Part shown: positions 16,347 to 25,489 of the stretch, in pieces
How the letters are laid out: the number at the start of each line of letters is the position of its first letter
Numbering within the stretch: position 1 is the stretch's first letter
Source of the DNA: Bacteroidales bacterium
GTDB taxonomy: Bacteria > Bacteroidota > Bacteroidia > Bacteroidales > Marinilabiliaceae
Length of the DNA stretch: 64,000 nucleotides
Direction: 5' to 3'
NCBI GenBank assembly: GCA_003249255.1
Contig: QKJP01000049.1
Coordinates: forward strand, 372,001-436,000
Position numbers and translations under genes: made by a program
Notes under the pieces: model-generated
The model's input: the letters and a program-made list of their open reading frames with translations, nothing else
Told to the model about the DNA's origin: nothing
Databases searched by the model: none

Positions 16347-19300
16347 TTATTTATAGATTAAATCAGCACCAATTGTACCAACTAAATCACCGATGTAACT
16401 ATCAGCACTTACTTTGGCCAATAAAGCTTCAGCTTTAGCTAAGCGACCTGCAATATCCAATTTAGCAGCTTTTTCTGCATTTGTACTTTTCGCGGCAAAG
16501 GCTTTTAAAGCTTCCACTTGCGTAGTATGAAGGTCAATGTCCTTACGTTGTTTTTCAACCAAACGAGCTTTGTACCAATCACTGTTGATCACATACTCCC
16601 GATCGAAATATTTACGCAATTCAGGATCACTGATTTCTTTCCCTTCGTACTGACCATAAGCCATGATGTGAAGTAAAATTTTCAATGGAGGAATTGCAGC
16701 TTCAATAGATCCATCTTCAAAGTAGGCTTTTGCAACTTTTTCTTGTGCTTCTACAATGTTGTTGATTCCATCTACATAATCTTCTAAACCTTGAAGTTCA
16801 GGCTTTAACATTTGCTCATTGAAGACAGCTAATGGTTCATCAAATAAACGGTTCATACAACGGAAAGCAAAATTTTCAGTGATACGGTAACCTAAACGGC
16901 TTGCTAACACTTTTTGTCCGTTGTACTCAAAGTCTTCCAGCTTCTCTAAACAACCTGTTTCGATCAATAATTTAGGATCACGGTCAGCAGGCTCTAAACG
17001 AGACCAAATCTCAGGAACCAAAATCGAAATGTCATGGTCAAAACGGTTCTTACCAACATATCCTGCTGCTGAAGAGTAGCCATGATATTCGGTTAAGATG
17101 TATGATAAAAGTGCATTATTCAAGTCACTTGTAGGTGCTAACATGTTGAAAGGACCTTTTGTTAAAGCACCCTCAGACCCGGCACCTGTTGTAGATGGCG
17201 ATTTTCCTGTTAAACTACAGATGAAGTCCATCATTAATTCAGGAATATCCTGATAGTGAATTGGATTGTAAACACTTAGAGGACGAATGCCATTCTCCTT
17301 ATCAACCGGATTATTTCTACGACCCGGTAATACTGCATTTACAGGATAATATACTGCATCTTCAGATGAAATTTTACGATGTAAACGAACACCAACTTCT
17401 GCGAGATAGCTATCAAAAGTTTCTTCAGTGTAAATATTCTTCTGTAAATATCTTGGATTCTTTGTAGGACCATCTTCAACCATACGCGGATGGGATGGTA
17501 CTGAAAAGAATATGTCTTTCTCACTTTCTGCAACCTTTTTAACAAAATCTTGTACCGGTTGGGTATACTTATCAAAATTAACCGCATCTTCGATTAATTC
17601 TACAGCAACATCTTTTGTTAACGGCTCATAGTTAGTTAAGAATGTACCCGGCGAAACCAAATCCAGCTCTGCCTCTACATCATAACCACGAATCACAGCC
17701 TCATCAGGACGTTGGAATAAGTGTGCTTCACAGTTCTTGGTAATCTTCACACTTTTATTCTCTGCAAATTCTTTATTTAAATTCTTTAACTGACTTGCAG
17801 GAAGTGTTACCGAAGCTGTAATGTCATCTTCCATCTGGATTTTTGCACTAGGAACAAAGTCCGAACGTAACTTATGAAGCAACCAATGACCTCTTTCATC
17901 AAAACCGATACGAGCGTAAGAAGCAATTACCTTATTGTTTTTATACAATAGAGTAGTTCCCTGGCGACCATTTACAATTTCTGCAGAAATGTAATCTTTC
18001 CAGTTCCCTTTTTCACGGTCGTTGCGGTACAAGCGTTTAACAAATAAAACTAACGAGCGAATATGATCAGAAATGGACTTCAACATTTCGTTGTACTCGT
18101 CTGTATATTGTTCTGATGGGGTTAACAATTTAACTGTAGAACCTAAAGTTCGCTCAGGGCTTAAGAACGAGCGGGTATCGGTTACTTTTCCATCCTTAAA
18201 GCGTTTTGAGAAATCGAAATTGATAATTTCGTCTGCCTTGTTTAAATCAGCCTCCAGATTAACAATGTTATAAGTGCCGTATTTAATGGCATTTTGCATC
18301 GACTTAGAAATCTCAGACTTACCACCTCCCGAAACCGTACAAGGCTTATGGCAGAACATACCTTCAGGTTGTGTATTAATGATTCTCCATAACGGTTGAG
18401 CAGGGTGCTTCACCAATTGGAACTTATGACCAGATGGATGTACATAAGTTTTCTCCGGCGATAAAGTTAATTTTTGCTCTTTTCCATCTTTTACCCAGCT
18501 AACTGCATTCTTCTGAATATCGATATCCGCATCTGCCTGAATGTACACTATATCAGTATACTTTTTATCAATCGCATAACCTTCGGGCTTAACTTCAACA
18601 CGGTCTCCTAATAGTTTCATCGCCTCATCAAAGGCATAAGTATCTTTAAGCTTTTCTGAAAATGCTTTTCCAAATACATTCTCGCTCATGATACCTCTTG
18701 GATACGCTATTGCACCACCGGCATGCTCTTCCTCAACGATACCAAACATATTAGCAGCATATCCAATCTGAGTTTTTACCTCTTTCTTAGAATAACCGTA
18801 ATAGTTATCTGCAATTAATGTAACTACAACGCCCTTTTCAGAACGGCAGGTTAGCTTAAATGCACCACCGTCATTATATAATTCATTTTCATCTTTCCAG
18901 CACATTCCATCTTTGCGCTGACGCTCAGTAGCATCATCATAATGAGGAAGACCAACGTCTTTCTTGCGCAATTTGGTTAATTGCGTAGCTAAAATTACGG
19001 TGCCAGTATGACCGGTCCAACCTTCTACGTCTAGAGCTGAATCATTCTCCGGTAAATTAGGATCGCCTGCGTTACCAAAAATAGACTCTACAAAGTCAAG
19101 GTTACTCACCAAATTACCCGGTGCAAAAAAGCGCATCTCCATACTCTTTTCAGGGGTTACACCAGGAACCTCAGGACATACTACCGGACGTAATAATAAA
19201 GATACCATTACCTCAGCCTGTTCTTCCATGGTTGATGTAAAAGGCAGATTCATCAGTTCTTTAGGCGGGTTTACGGCTGCACTTAATAAATGTGCAAAAG

Positions 19301-19820
19301 TAATTTTTGGTACCTCCTTTTTATCTAATGGAACCGGTAATGAACCTGCTACAACATGAAAAGTTCCTTTGGTTGTACGCTTGTCATTAGCAGGATTATT
19401 TAAAATTCCTTGTTTAAGGCGATGGGATGAAACCAGATCACTTTTAAAAGTATTTCCATTAGGAGGTAAACTTAGTTCACGGGCTATCCCTTTTTGATTT
19501 AATATGAATGTGTTATTTGGTAATCTATAAGATGCAGGATCCACATCTACATCTTTCAAATAATCATCAATAAAGTTTTGTATACGGGTATCAACCGGCG
19601 AAAGATAGTCGGTTATTAATTTTGAATTTTCTCTGAAACTATTGATCAATCCTTCGGTAAGAGAAAAGAATTTTTGGTTGGCAAGTTTACTTTTAGCATC
19701 AGCATTATCTTCAAAAACCGGCTGCCCCAAAGTAGCCAATTGTAAGTTGATGTACTGAATTAAATCCTTACGATCCTTTTTGCTAGGCTTCGCATTTTTT
19801 AGCATTTCTTCTTTCATCAA
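16347..19820 (-). CDS. Pyrophosphate-dependent phosphoenolpyruvate carboxykinase (PPi-PEPCK)
   Basis: The family interconverts oxaloacetate plus PPi with PEP, phosphate and CO2. It is distinct from and about twice the size of ATP- and GTP-dependent PEPCKs. At 1157 residues this protein fits. It carries blocks I recall from the Propionibacterium and Entamoeba enzymes: FGNAGDPNLPENDSALD; GWTGHTGTVILA; PHYDDATERQRKDG; IADNYYGYSKKEVKTQIGYA; and in the C-terminal half GKSPSTTGAGSEGALTKGPF. A phosphate-binding-like motif SGGGKS lies at 497-502, preceded by CHKPCTV. The start MMKEEM is the most upstream in-frame ATG. It has its own terminator, so it is probably monocistronic. Such proteins are often left as hypothetical in annotations. 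Family membership is confident; reaction direction is not visible. Confidence 0.85.
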   Translation of the reverse strand: MMKEEMLKNAKPSKKDRKDLIQYINLQLATLGQPVFEDNADAKSKLANQKFFSLTEGLINSFRENSKLITDYLSPVDTRIQNFIDDYLKDVDVDPASYRLPNNTFILNQKGIARELSLPPNGNTFKSDLVSSHRLKQGILNNPANDKRTTKGTFHVVAGSLPVPLDKKEVPKITFAHLLSAAVNPPKELMNLPFTSTMEEQAEVMVSLLLRPVVCPEVPGVTPEKSMEMRFFAPGNLVSNLDFVESIFGNAGDPNLPENDSALDVEGWTGHTGTVILATQLTKLRKKDVGLPHYDDATERQRKDGMCWKDENELYNDGGAFKLTCRSEKGVVVTLIADNYYGYSKKEVKTQIGYAANMFGIVEEEHAGGAIAYPRGIMSENVFGKAFSEKLKDTYAFDEAMKLLGDRVEVKPEGYAIDKKYTDIVYIQADADIDIQKNAVSWVKDGKEQKLTLSPEKTYVHPSGHKFQLVKHPAQPLWRIINTQPEGMFCHKPCTVSGGGKSEISKSMQNAIKYGTYNIVNLEADLNKADEIINFDFSKRFKDGKVTDTRSFLSPERTLGSTVKLLTPSEQYTDEYNEMLKSISDHIRSLVLFVKRLYRNDREKGNWKDYISAEIVNGRQGTTLLYKNNKVIASYARIGFDERGHWLLHKLRSDFVPSAKIQMEDDITASVTLPASQLKNLNKEFAENKSVKITKNCEAHLFQRPDEAVIRGYDVEAELDLVSPGTFLTNYEPLTKDVAVELIEDAVNFDKYTQPVQDFVKKVAESEKDIFFSVPSHPRMVEDGPTKNPRYLQKNIYTEETFDSYLAEVGVRLHRKISSEDAVYYPVNAVLPGRRNNPVDKENGIRPLSVYNPIHYQDIPELMMDFICSLTGKSPSTTGAGSEGALTKGPFNMLAPTSDLNNALLSYILTEYHGYSSAAGYVGKNRFDHDISILVPEIWSRLEPADRDPKLLIETGCLEKLEDFEYNGQKVLASRLGYRITENFAFRCMNRLFDEPLAVFNEQMLKPELQGLEDYVDGINNIVEAQEKVAKAYFEDGSIEAAIPPLKILLHIMAYGQYEGKEISDPELRKYFDREYVINSDWYKARLVEKQRKDIDLHTTQVEALKAFAAKSTNAEKAAKLDIAGRLAKAEALLAKVSADSYIGDLVGTIGADLIYK

Positions 19821-20295
19821 TGTCTTATTTTTTTATAAACCGGCTAAATGTAGTGATTTATAGGGGTAATCAATAATAATCTGAAAGAAATTCAACTTTT
19901 TTAACGCTAAATATTAAGTAACTCCCAAGTGTTTACTAAGAATTTAACATTATGCTCATTCTGTGTTAAATTTATGTGAGAAATTAAAAATCAATCTCTT
20001 TATGCGATTCTCCAAATCTAAGTTCGAAGACTATTCGTTTAGAACATTTGATGACAGGCAAAAATGAAATGTGGGAAAAAGTAATATTTAAAGGGAGAAA
20101 TTACTTTGATGTAAAGGAATTGTTTTCAACTTCGAAAAACACAAATAGCCAGGAAACATCAATTTAGCTTGATACTTAGTTTGTGGTTGGGAGACTTTCG
20201 AGCTTATGTTTTTTTGAGTACTTGAATTCTAAAAGTGGAAAGGTAAATGCCATGTTTTTAATGTCTTGAATGAAGGCATTCCTGAAATAATGGAT
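19821..20295. other. Intergenic region upstream of PPi-PEPCK
   Basis: About 475 bp with no confident feature. One small ATG-initiated frame on the plus strand (20051-20167, 38 codons) has unremarkable composition and no visible promoter or family, so it is not called as a gene. No repeat or strong hairpin was seen. Confidence 0.4.
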
Positions 20296-20296
20296 A

Positions 20297-20329
20297 CAAA
20301 AAAAAGGTTGACCTAATCCAGGTCAACCT
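20297..20329 (-). terminator. Terminator of rng, overlapping its stop codon
   Basis: On the minus strand AGGTTGACCT (20329-20320) pairs with AGGTCAACCT (20314-20305) across a 5-nt loop, followed by a long U-run. The left arm encodes the last residues of Rng (VDLD). Confidence 0.88.
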
Positions 20330-21863
20330 CATTATCTTCATTATCTACAATCTTGAACTCTAAAAAGCCGAGTGAGTCAGAAGGTAACACCCTTAAACCC
20401 ATTGAATATTTAAATTTCCATTTCAGTACATCTGATGGAAATCCTTTCTTCAGATGAGAATAAACAAAAGGATGAACCTTCAGGTTCAATTTTTTCATTT
20501 TTAAGCCTAGCACAGCTTTTTCAACAGCAGCTTCAATTTTTTCAGTCCAAAATAAGGACGGAGTAATTTTTCCGGTTCCCATACAAGTTGGACAAGTTTC
20601 CTGGGTTCTGATATACAATTCAGGTCTTACACGTTGGCGGGTTATCTGCATCAAACCAAATTTACTCAATGGTAAAATGTTATGCTTGGTTCGATCACCT
20701 GCCATAGCCTGCTTCATCCGCTCATGTACTTTTTGGCGGTTTTCATTCGTTTGCATATCGATGAAATCAACCACTATGATTCCACCCATATCTCGTAATC
20801 TTAACTGACGTGCTATTTCATCTGCAGCTGCCAGATTTACCTCTAAAGCCGTGTTTTCTTGGCTAGAGGCCGATTTCGAGCGGTTTCCACTATTAACATC
20901 AATTACATGCAGCGCTTCGGTATGTTCTATTATCAAATAGGCTCCGCTTTTAAACGAAACGGTTTTTCCGAATAAGGCTTTTATTTGTCGGTTTATGTTA
21001 AACTGATCAAATATCGGTGCCTGACCTCTGTAATGTTTTACAATTTTTTCACGATCCGGAGCAATTAATGCTACGTATTCTTTAATCTCCTTATAAAAAT
21101 CTTCGGAGTTGACATGAATGGCATTGAACGACGTATTCATTACATCTCTAATCAATGCGCTGGTTCTGCTTATTTCTCCAATAACAAGACCCGGGGCTTT
21201 TACGTCTTTAATGTAAGCTGTGTTTTCTTCCCAGCGTCTGACCAGGATTTGTAATTCTTTATCCAGCTCAGCTACACGTTTATCTTCGGCCATGGTGCGA
21301 ATAATTACCCCATAACCTTTAGGTTTGATACTTTGCAGCAAACGTTTTAAGCGGCTCCGCTCTTCTTTGGATGAAATTTTCTGACTAACAGAGATTTTGT
21401 CAGAAAACGGCAGTAACACTAAATTTCTACCTGCAATAGATAGTTCAGATGTTAATCGTGGTCCTTTGGTTGAAATTGGTTCTTTTGCTACTTGAACCAA
21501 TACATTTTGACCTGCTGTTAATACCTCAGAAATGATACCTTTTTTATCAATATCAGGTTCTGATTTTAGCTTATGCAATGCTATTACTCCCTTTTTGGTA
21601 GAAGCTATATTCAAGAATTTGTTGAGGGTACGGAATTGAGGTCCAAGATCAAGATAATGTAAAAAGGCATCTTTCTCGTATCCTACATCAACAAAGGCGG
21701 CGTTTAAACCGGGCATGATTTTTTTTACACGGCCCAAATAAACATCGCCTACTGCAAATTGAATATTGCTTTGCTCCTTTCGGAGTTCTACCAACCGCTT
21801 ATCTTCAGTTAATGCTAAAGATAGCTGATCGGGAGATACATCTACATAAAGTTCTGCATTCAC
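20313..21863 (-). CDS. rng: Ribonuclease E/G family protein
   Basis: This endoribonuclease acts in rRNA 5'-end maturation and mRNA decay. Its 516 residues match RNase G rather than the longer RNase E. It has an N-terminal S1-type RNA-binding domain (QFAVGDVYLGRVKKIMPGLN, about 35-54), a catalytic core with GGIIVVDFIDMQ including a metal-binding Asp, and the zinc-link CPTC with cysteines 424 and 427. It is the last gene of the hup-small basic protein-rng group on the minus strand, an order common in Bacteroidota. Confidence 0.93.
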   Translation of the reverse strand: MNAELYVDVSPDQLSLALTEDKRLVELRKEQSNIQFAVGDVYLGRVKKIMPGLNAAFVDVGYEKDAFLHYLDLGPQFRTLNKFLNIASTKKGVIALHKLKSEPDIDKKGIISEVLTAGQNVLVQVAKEPISTKGPRLTSELSIAGRNLVLLPFSDKISVSQKISSKEERSRLKRLLQSIKPKGYGVIIRTMAEDKRVAELDKELQILVRRWEENTAYIKDVKAPGLVIGEISRTSALIRDVMNTSFNAIHVNSEDFYKEIKEYVALIAPDREKIVKHYRGQAPIFDQFNINRQIKALFGKTVSFKSGAYLIIEHTEALHVIDVNSGNRSKSASSQENTALEVNLAAADEIARQLRLRDMGGIIVVDFIDMQTNENRQKVHERMKQAMAGDRTKHNILPLSKFGLMQITRQRVRPELYIRTQETCPTCMGTGKITPSLFWTEKIEAAVEKAVLGLKMKKLNLKVHPFVYSHLKKGFPSDVLKWKFKYSMGLRVLPSDSLGFLEFKIVDNEDNEVDLD

Positions 21864-21984
21864 GTTTTGATCGTAATTTTATTTCAAAGAACGTTACCAT
21901 AATCTTTATTATGGGTATATAAAAACAAACAGAAAGTAAATACTTTCTGTTTGTAAGGTCATTTAGACAATTTTTAAGAAATGC

Positions 21985-22074
21985 TTATTTCTTTTTATGT
22001 CTGTTTTTGCGTAGTCTCTTTTTACGTTTATGAGTCGCAATCTTATGTCTTTTACGTTTTTTTCCGCTTGGCAT
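21985..22074 (-). CDS. 29-residue basic protein, AURKAIP1/COX24 (DUF1713)-like
   Basis: The ATG at 22074 opens a 29-codon frame starting MPSGKKRKRHKIATHKRKKR and ending RHKKK. Almost every residue is Lys, Arg or His. This matches the tiny conserved proteins of the AURKAIP1/COX24 domain group, which are related to mitochondrial mS38 and actinobacterial bS22 and are thought to be ribosome-associated. It lies 27 nt downstream of hup and about 120 nt upstream of rng. It is easily missed because of its length. Function in Bacteroidota is inferred from the family. Confidence 0.8.
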   Translation of the reverse strand: MPSGKKRKRHKIATHKRKKRLRKNRHKKK

Positions 22075-22101
22075 AGCTCGTATTTTTTAATTATTAATAA
22101 A

Positions 22102-22386
22102 TTACTTTACAGTATCTTTTACTTTACTCACAAAGCTTTTTGAAGGCTTGAATGATGGAATAAAGTGCTCAGGGATAATAATCGTCGTGTTTTTAGAAAT
22201 ATTACGTGCTGTTTTTTCAGCTCTCTTTTTTACAACAAAAGAACCAAAACCTCTCAAATACACATTCTTACCCTTAACCAAAGAACCCTTTAAGGTGTCC
22301 ATGAAAGCTTCTACCGTTTTCTGAACAGTAACTTTCTCTATACCAGTATTCTTCGAAATTTCGTTAACAATATCAGCCTTTGTCAT
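22102..22386 (-). CDS. hup: HU/IHF family DNA-binding protein
   Basis: This is a small nucleoid protein that bends DNA as a dimer. The 94 residues have the usual helical N-terminus (MTKADIVNEISKNTGI) and the beta-arm region GFGSFVVKKRAEKTARN. The canonical RNP tip of the arm is replaced by ISKNTTIIIPEHFIPSF, as is common in the HU paralogue next to rng in Bacteroidota. It is divergent from mutY. Confidence 0.93.
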   Translation of the reverse strand: MTKADIVNEISKNTGIEKVTVQKTVEAFMDTLKGSLVKGKNVYLRGFGSFVVKKRAEKTARNISKNTTIIIPEHFIPSFKPSKSFVSKVKDTVK

Positions 22387-22447
22387 TTTTTTTCTAAAAT
22401 TATTTAATTATCAATCATTTACAGCTAATTCCCAAAAATTGAGATTG

Positions 22448-22455
22448 CAAAGATA
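22448..22455 (-). promoter_or_regulatory. Candidate -7 element for hup
   Basis: TATCTTTG on the minus strand matches TAnnTTTG. The nearest upstream TTTG is about 24 nt away, longer than usual, so only the -7 box is proposed. Confidence 0.4.
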
Positions 22456-22488
22456 AAGTGAAATCTGAATAAAAAAAAACAAAAGAAC

Positions 22489-22496
22489 TATTTTTG
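22489..22496 (+). promoter_or_regulatory. Candidate -7 element for mutY
   Basis: TATTTTTG matches TAnnTTTG. It overlaps the alternative TTG start at 22494, which argues that translation starts at the ATG at 22512 with a leader of only about 9 nt containing AAGG. Confidence 0.45.
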
Positions 22497-22511
22497 CACA
22501 AAATTTTAAGG

Positions 22512-23570
22512 ATGATAGATTTCAGCAACACCCTAATAGAGTGGTACAAAGAGAACGCTCGTTCCTTACCGTGGCGTTTTACAAAAAATCCTTACAAAAT
22601 ATGGATCTCCGAAATAATCCTCCAACAAACTCAGGTAAAACAAGGCCTCCAGTATTATTTAAGCTTCATCAAAACCTTTCCTGACATTTCATCTTTAGCC
22701 AATGCTGCTGAAGATAAAGTTCTAAAAGCATGGCAAGGTTTAGGTTATTATTCACGGGCAAGAAATCTTCATTTTTCTGCCAAAATGATCTTGAGTACTT
22801 ATCAGGGGGAGTTTCCCAAGAGCTACAAGGACATCATTAAACTTAAAGGTGTAGGTTTATATACCGCTGCGGCAATTGCATCTTTTGCTTTCGATTTGCC
22901 ATATCCGGTTGTAGACGGCAATGTCTATCGATTTCTATCCCGGTTGAAAGGAATAAAGACACCCATCGATACAAGCGAAGGCAAAAAACAATTTTACGAA
23001 TTGGCACATCAACTTCTAAGTCTAACAGATCCGGCAGGTCATAATCAGGCCATGATGGAAATTGGGTCATTAATATGTAAGCCAAAACTCCCTAGGTGCT
23101 CCGAATGTCCATTTAATACAATGTGCATCGCTTATCAAACCAATACTATTTATGATTTTCCGGTAAAAGAGAACAAGGTTAAACAGCGTAAACGATACTT
23201 TAATTATTTTCTCATTCAGGAAAAGGATGGTTTATACATTACAAAACGCACGGGTAACGACATTTGGAAAAACCTTTATGAGCTTCCTTTAATTGAAAGT
23301 AATCAATCGGTATCTGCCAAATGTTTAAAAGAGGAATTAATTCCTCAAAAATTAAATTTCGAATCAGCTTCAATTAAACTCTTGCATAAAACGAAGCATA
23401 TCTTGAGCCATCAAATTTTAGAAACCAAGTTTTTTTTACTAATTGACTCTTTGGAAAATGTAAAATCTCATTCTGATTACATTTATATCAAACAATCAGA
23501 TTTACAAGAATATGCTTTTCCTCAGCTTCTTTTAAATTTCTTTGCAGCAATTGGAATTTCTAAAGGGTAA
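22512..23570 (+). CDS. mutY: A/G-specific adenine DNA glycosylase
   Basis: The enzyme removes adenine mispaired with 8-oxoguanine. From the ATG at 22512 the protein has 352 residues. Catalytic Glu34 lies in WISEIILQQTQV. The helix-hairpin-helix is KLKGVGLYTAAAIASF, with catalytic Asp135 in VVDGNVYR. The 4Fe-4S cluster uses Cys189, 196, 199 and 205 (C-X6-C-X2-C-X5-C). The C-terminal third is a NUDIX-like 8-oxoG recognition domain. An upstream TTG start at 22494 overlaps the -7 box and is unlikely. It is followed by ssb and the gld genes on the same strand. Confidence 0.95.
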   Translation: MIDFSNTLIEWYKENARSLPWRFTKNPYKIWISEIILQQTQVKQGLQYYLSFIKTFPDISSLANAAEDKVLKAWQGLGYYSRARNLHFSAKMILSTYQGEFPKSYKDIIKLKGVGLYTAAAIASFAFDLPYPVVDGNVYRFLSRLKGIKTPIDTSEGKKQFYELAHQLLSLTDPAGHNQAMMEIGSLICKPKLPRCSECPFNTMCIAYQTNTIYDFPVKENKVKQRKRYFNYFLIQEKDGLYITKRTGNDIWKNLYELPLIESNQSVSAKCLKEELIPQKLNFESASIKLLHKTKHILSHQILETKFFLLIDSLENVKSHSDYIYIKQSDLQEYAFPQLLLNFFAAIGISKG

Positions 23571-23641
23571 AAATTGGCTACCTTGTTTTATCGTTTTAGT
23601 TTTGTATTTTTATTTTCCAAAAATTATAAACAACAAGCAAA

Positions 23642-24124
23642 ATGTCAGTTAATAAAGCAATTTTAGTAGGAAACGTTGGTAAAGATCCGGAAGTTAGATA
23701 TCTGGATAATGACGTAGCTGTAGCATCCTTTACTTTAGCTACTACCGAAAGAGGTTTTACAACCAGAGATGGGCAACAAGTTCCGGATAGAACTGACTGG
23801 CATAACATTGTTTGCTGGAGAGGATTGGCCAAAATTGTTGAAAGCTACGTAAAAAAAGGTTCTCAATTATACATCGAAGGAAAAATTAAAACGCGTACTT
23901 ACGATGATAAGGATGGCAACAAAAGATACTTTACCGAGATTTTTGCGGATAATCTTCAGTTGCTGGGGCGCAAATCTGATAATCAAAGCGGAAGTGTACC
24001 AGGTGAAAATGCTGGTTTTAGTTCTCAGCCTTCAGGAATTACTACACAGGCTCCGCAACCTTCAGCTCCACAAACCGAAGACGATTTCTTGGGTGGAGAT
24101 GAAACCGATGATTTACCATTTTAA
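23642..24124 (+). CDS. ssb: Single-stranded DNA-binding protein
   Basis: This is a tetrameric ssDNA-binding protein of replication and repair. The 160 residues comprise an OB-fold (1-110; MSVNKAILVGNVGKDPEVRY), a disordered Gln/Ser/Pro-rich linker and the acidic C-terminal tip DDLPF, which binds partner proteins. It lies between mutY and gldE. Confidence 0.96.
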   Translation: MSVNKAILVGNVGKDPEVRYLDNDVAVASFTLATTERGFTTRDGQQVPDRTDWHNIVCWRGLAKIVESYVKKGSQLYIEGKIKTRTYDDKDGNKRYFTEIFADNLQLLGRKSDNQSGSVPGENAGFSSQPSGITTQAPQPSAPQTEDDFLGGDETDDLPF

Positions 24125-24154
24125 GTTCTAAAGTTTTAACTAAAACATTTTTGA

Positions 24155-25489
24155 TTGGAAGCTGATAGTTATCATTTTTTTCTGGCAAATATTTTTCATG
24201 GAATTGAATTCTTACCTTTTTCGGTGGCAGGAGTTATAGGTTTAATTATTAACATTTGCCTGCTTCTGTCTTCAGCTCTTATTTCAGGATCTGAAGTTGC
24301 ATATTTTTCCTTGTCTCCGAATGATTTGAGTGAGATAAGAAATCACCCCTCAAAAACCAATAATCTCATATCCAAACATCTTAACGATAAAGAATCGTTA
24401 TTGGCAACTATTTTAATTGGTAATAATTTTGTTAATGTCGCGATCGTAATTCTAACGTCTTTTGTTGCTGATAGTTTTATTGGATTTGGCAACAATGAAT
24501 TGATTAAATTTGCTTTTGAAATCATCTTCATCACGGCTTTAATCTTATTCTTTGGCGAAATTTTACCCAAAATTTACTCTTCTCAATCGCCTAAGAAATT
24601 TGCTTCTCTTATGGCTTATCCTCTTCTTGTGTTGAGTCGGTTGTTTAGACCATTAAGTGCTGTTCTTGTTAAATCGACGAATATTGTAAACAAGCGTATT
24701 AAAAAAAATGTGGGAAACCTATCGCTCGAAGACATATCCCAGGCTTTAGAATTAACGAGCCGGGACATTAGTGAAGAGAAAGAAATGTTGGAAGGCATTG
24801 TCAAATTCGGAAACATTGATGTTTCTGAAATCATGACAGCTAGGGTTGATGTGGTAGATGTGGAGATTAACAGCGACTATAAAAAAGTGCTTCAGGTGAT
24901 TATCGATTCGGGGTATTCCAGAATTCCGGTTTTTGAAGATACTCCCGACAAAGTTAAAGGAATATTGTATGTTAAAGATCTGCTTCCATACTTGACAAAA
25001 AGTACCGAATTTAAATGGCAAAGACTCATTAGAGATGCCTATTATGTGCCTGAAACTAAAATGATCAGTGATCTTTTGGGTGAATTTCAGGCTCAAAACA
25101 TTCACATGGCCATTGTGGTAGATGAGTACGGAGGAACTTCCGGTGTAGTAACCCTTGAAGATATTTTAGAAGAAATCGTTGGCGATATCAATGATGAAAT
25201 GGATGATGAAGAACAACTGTATACTCAATTAGAAGATGGTTCATTTGTTTTTGAAGGAAAAACGCTGATCAATGATTTTCATAAGGCCACTAACACGGAT
25301 GAAGATTTATTTGAGAAAGTTAGAGGCGAAGCAGAGACGCTTGCAGGCATTTTATTAGAATTAAAAGGTACTATACCTGCCAAACATGAGATCATCACGT
25401 TTAGAAATATTGATTTTACTATTTTGGCATCAGACTCAAGGAGAATTAAGAAAGTAAAGTGTAAAATTAAACCGATCGGAAATGAATAA
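24155..25489 (+). CDS. gldE: Gliding motility-associated protein GldE (CNNM/CorC-type)
   Basis: This inner-membrane protein is associated with gliding motility and type IX secretion in Bacteroidota. The 444 residues comprise a DUF21/CNNM membrane domain (about 22-165, with GEILPKIYSSQSPKK), paired CBS domains (about 222-345; SGYSRIPVFED and VVDEYGGTSGVVTLED) and a C-terminal CorC/HlyC domain. The family resembles Mg/Co transport proteins. The start appears to be TTG at 24155, because no in-frame ATG exists before the first membrane segment. It overlaps gldD by 8 nt, indicating coupled translation. The order ssb-gldE-gldD is shared with other gliding bacteria. Confidence 0.88.
   Translation: MEADSYHFFLANIFHGIEFLPFSVAGVIGLIINICLLLSSALISGSEVAYFSLSPNDLSEIRNHPSKTNNLISKHLNDKESLLATILIGNNFVNVAIVILTSFVADSFIGFGNNELIKFAFEIIFITALILFFGEILPKIYSSQSPKKFASLMAYPLLVLSRLFRPLSAVLVKSTNIVNKRIKKNVGNLSLEDISQALELTSRDISEEKEMLEGIVKFGNIDVSEIMTARVDVVDVEINSDYKKVLQVIIDSGYSRIPVFEDTPDKVKGILYVKDLLPYLTKSTEFKWQRLIRDAYYVPETKMISDLLGEFQAQNIHMAIVVDEYGGTSGVVTLEDILEEIVGDINDEMDDEEQLYTQLEDGSFVFEGKTLINDFHKATNTDEDLFEKVRGEAETLAGILLELKGTIPAKHEIITFRNIDFTILASDSRRIKKVKCKIKPIGNE

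Noticed and set aside
17261-18273. Several open frames within the PPi-PEPCK gene in other frames and on the opposite strand
   Set aside because: They are shadows of a strongly conserved coding sequence and show no features of their own.
20051-20167. 38-codon plus-strand frame with a plausible-looking sequence
   Set aside because: Too short to judge, no promoter or family resemblance; listed only within the intergenic description.
24752-25105. 117-codon frame opposite gldE
   Set aside because: Antisense to conserved CBS-domain codons of gldE; no independent support.
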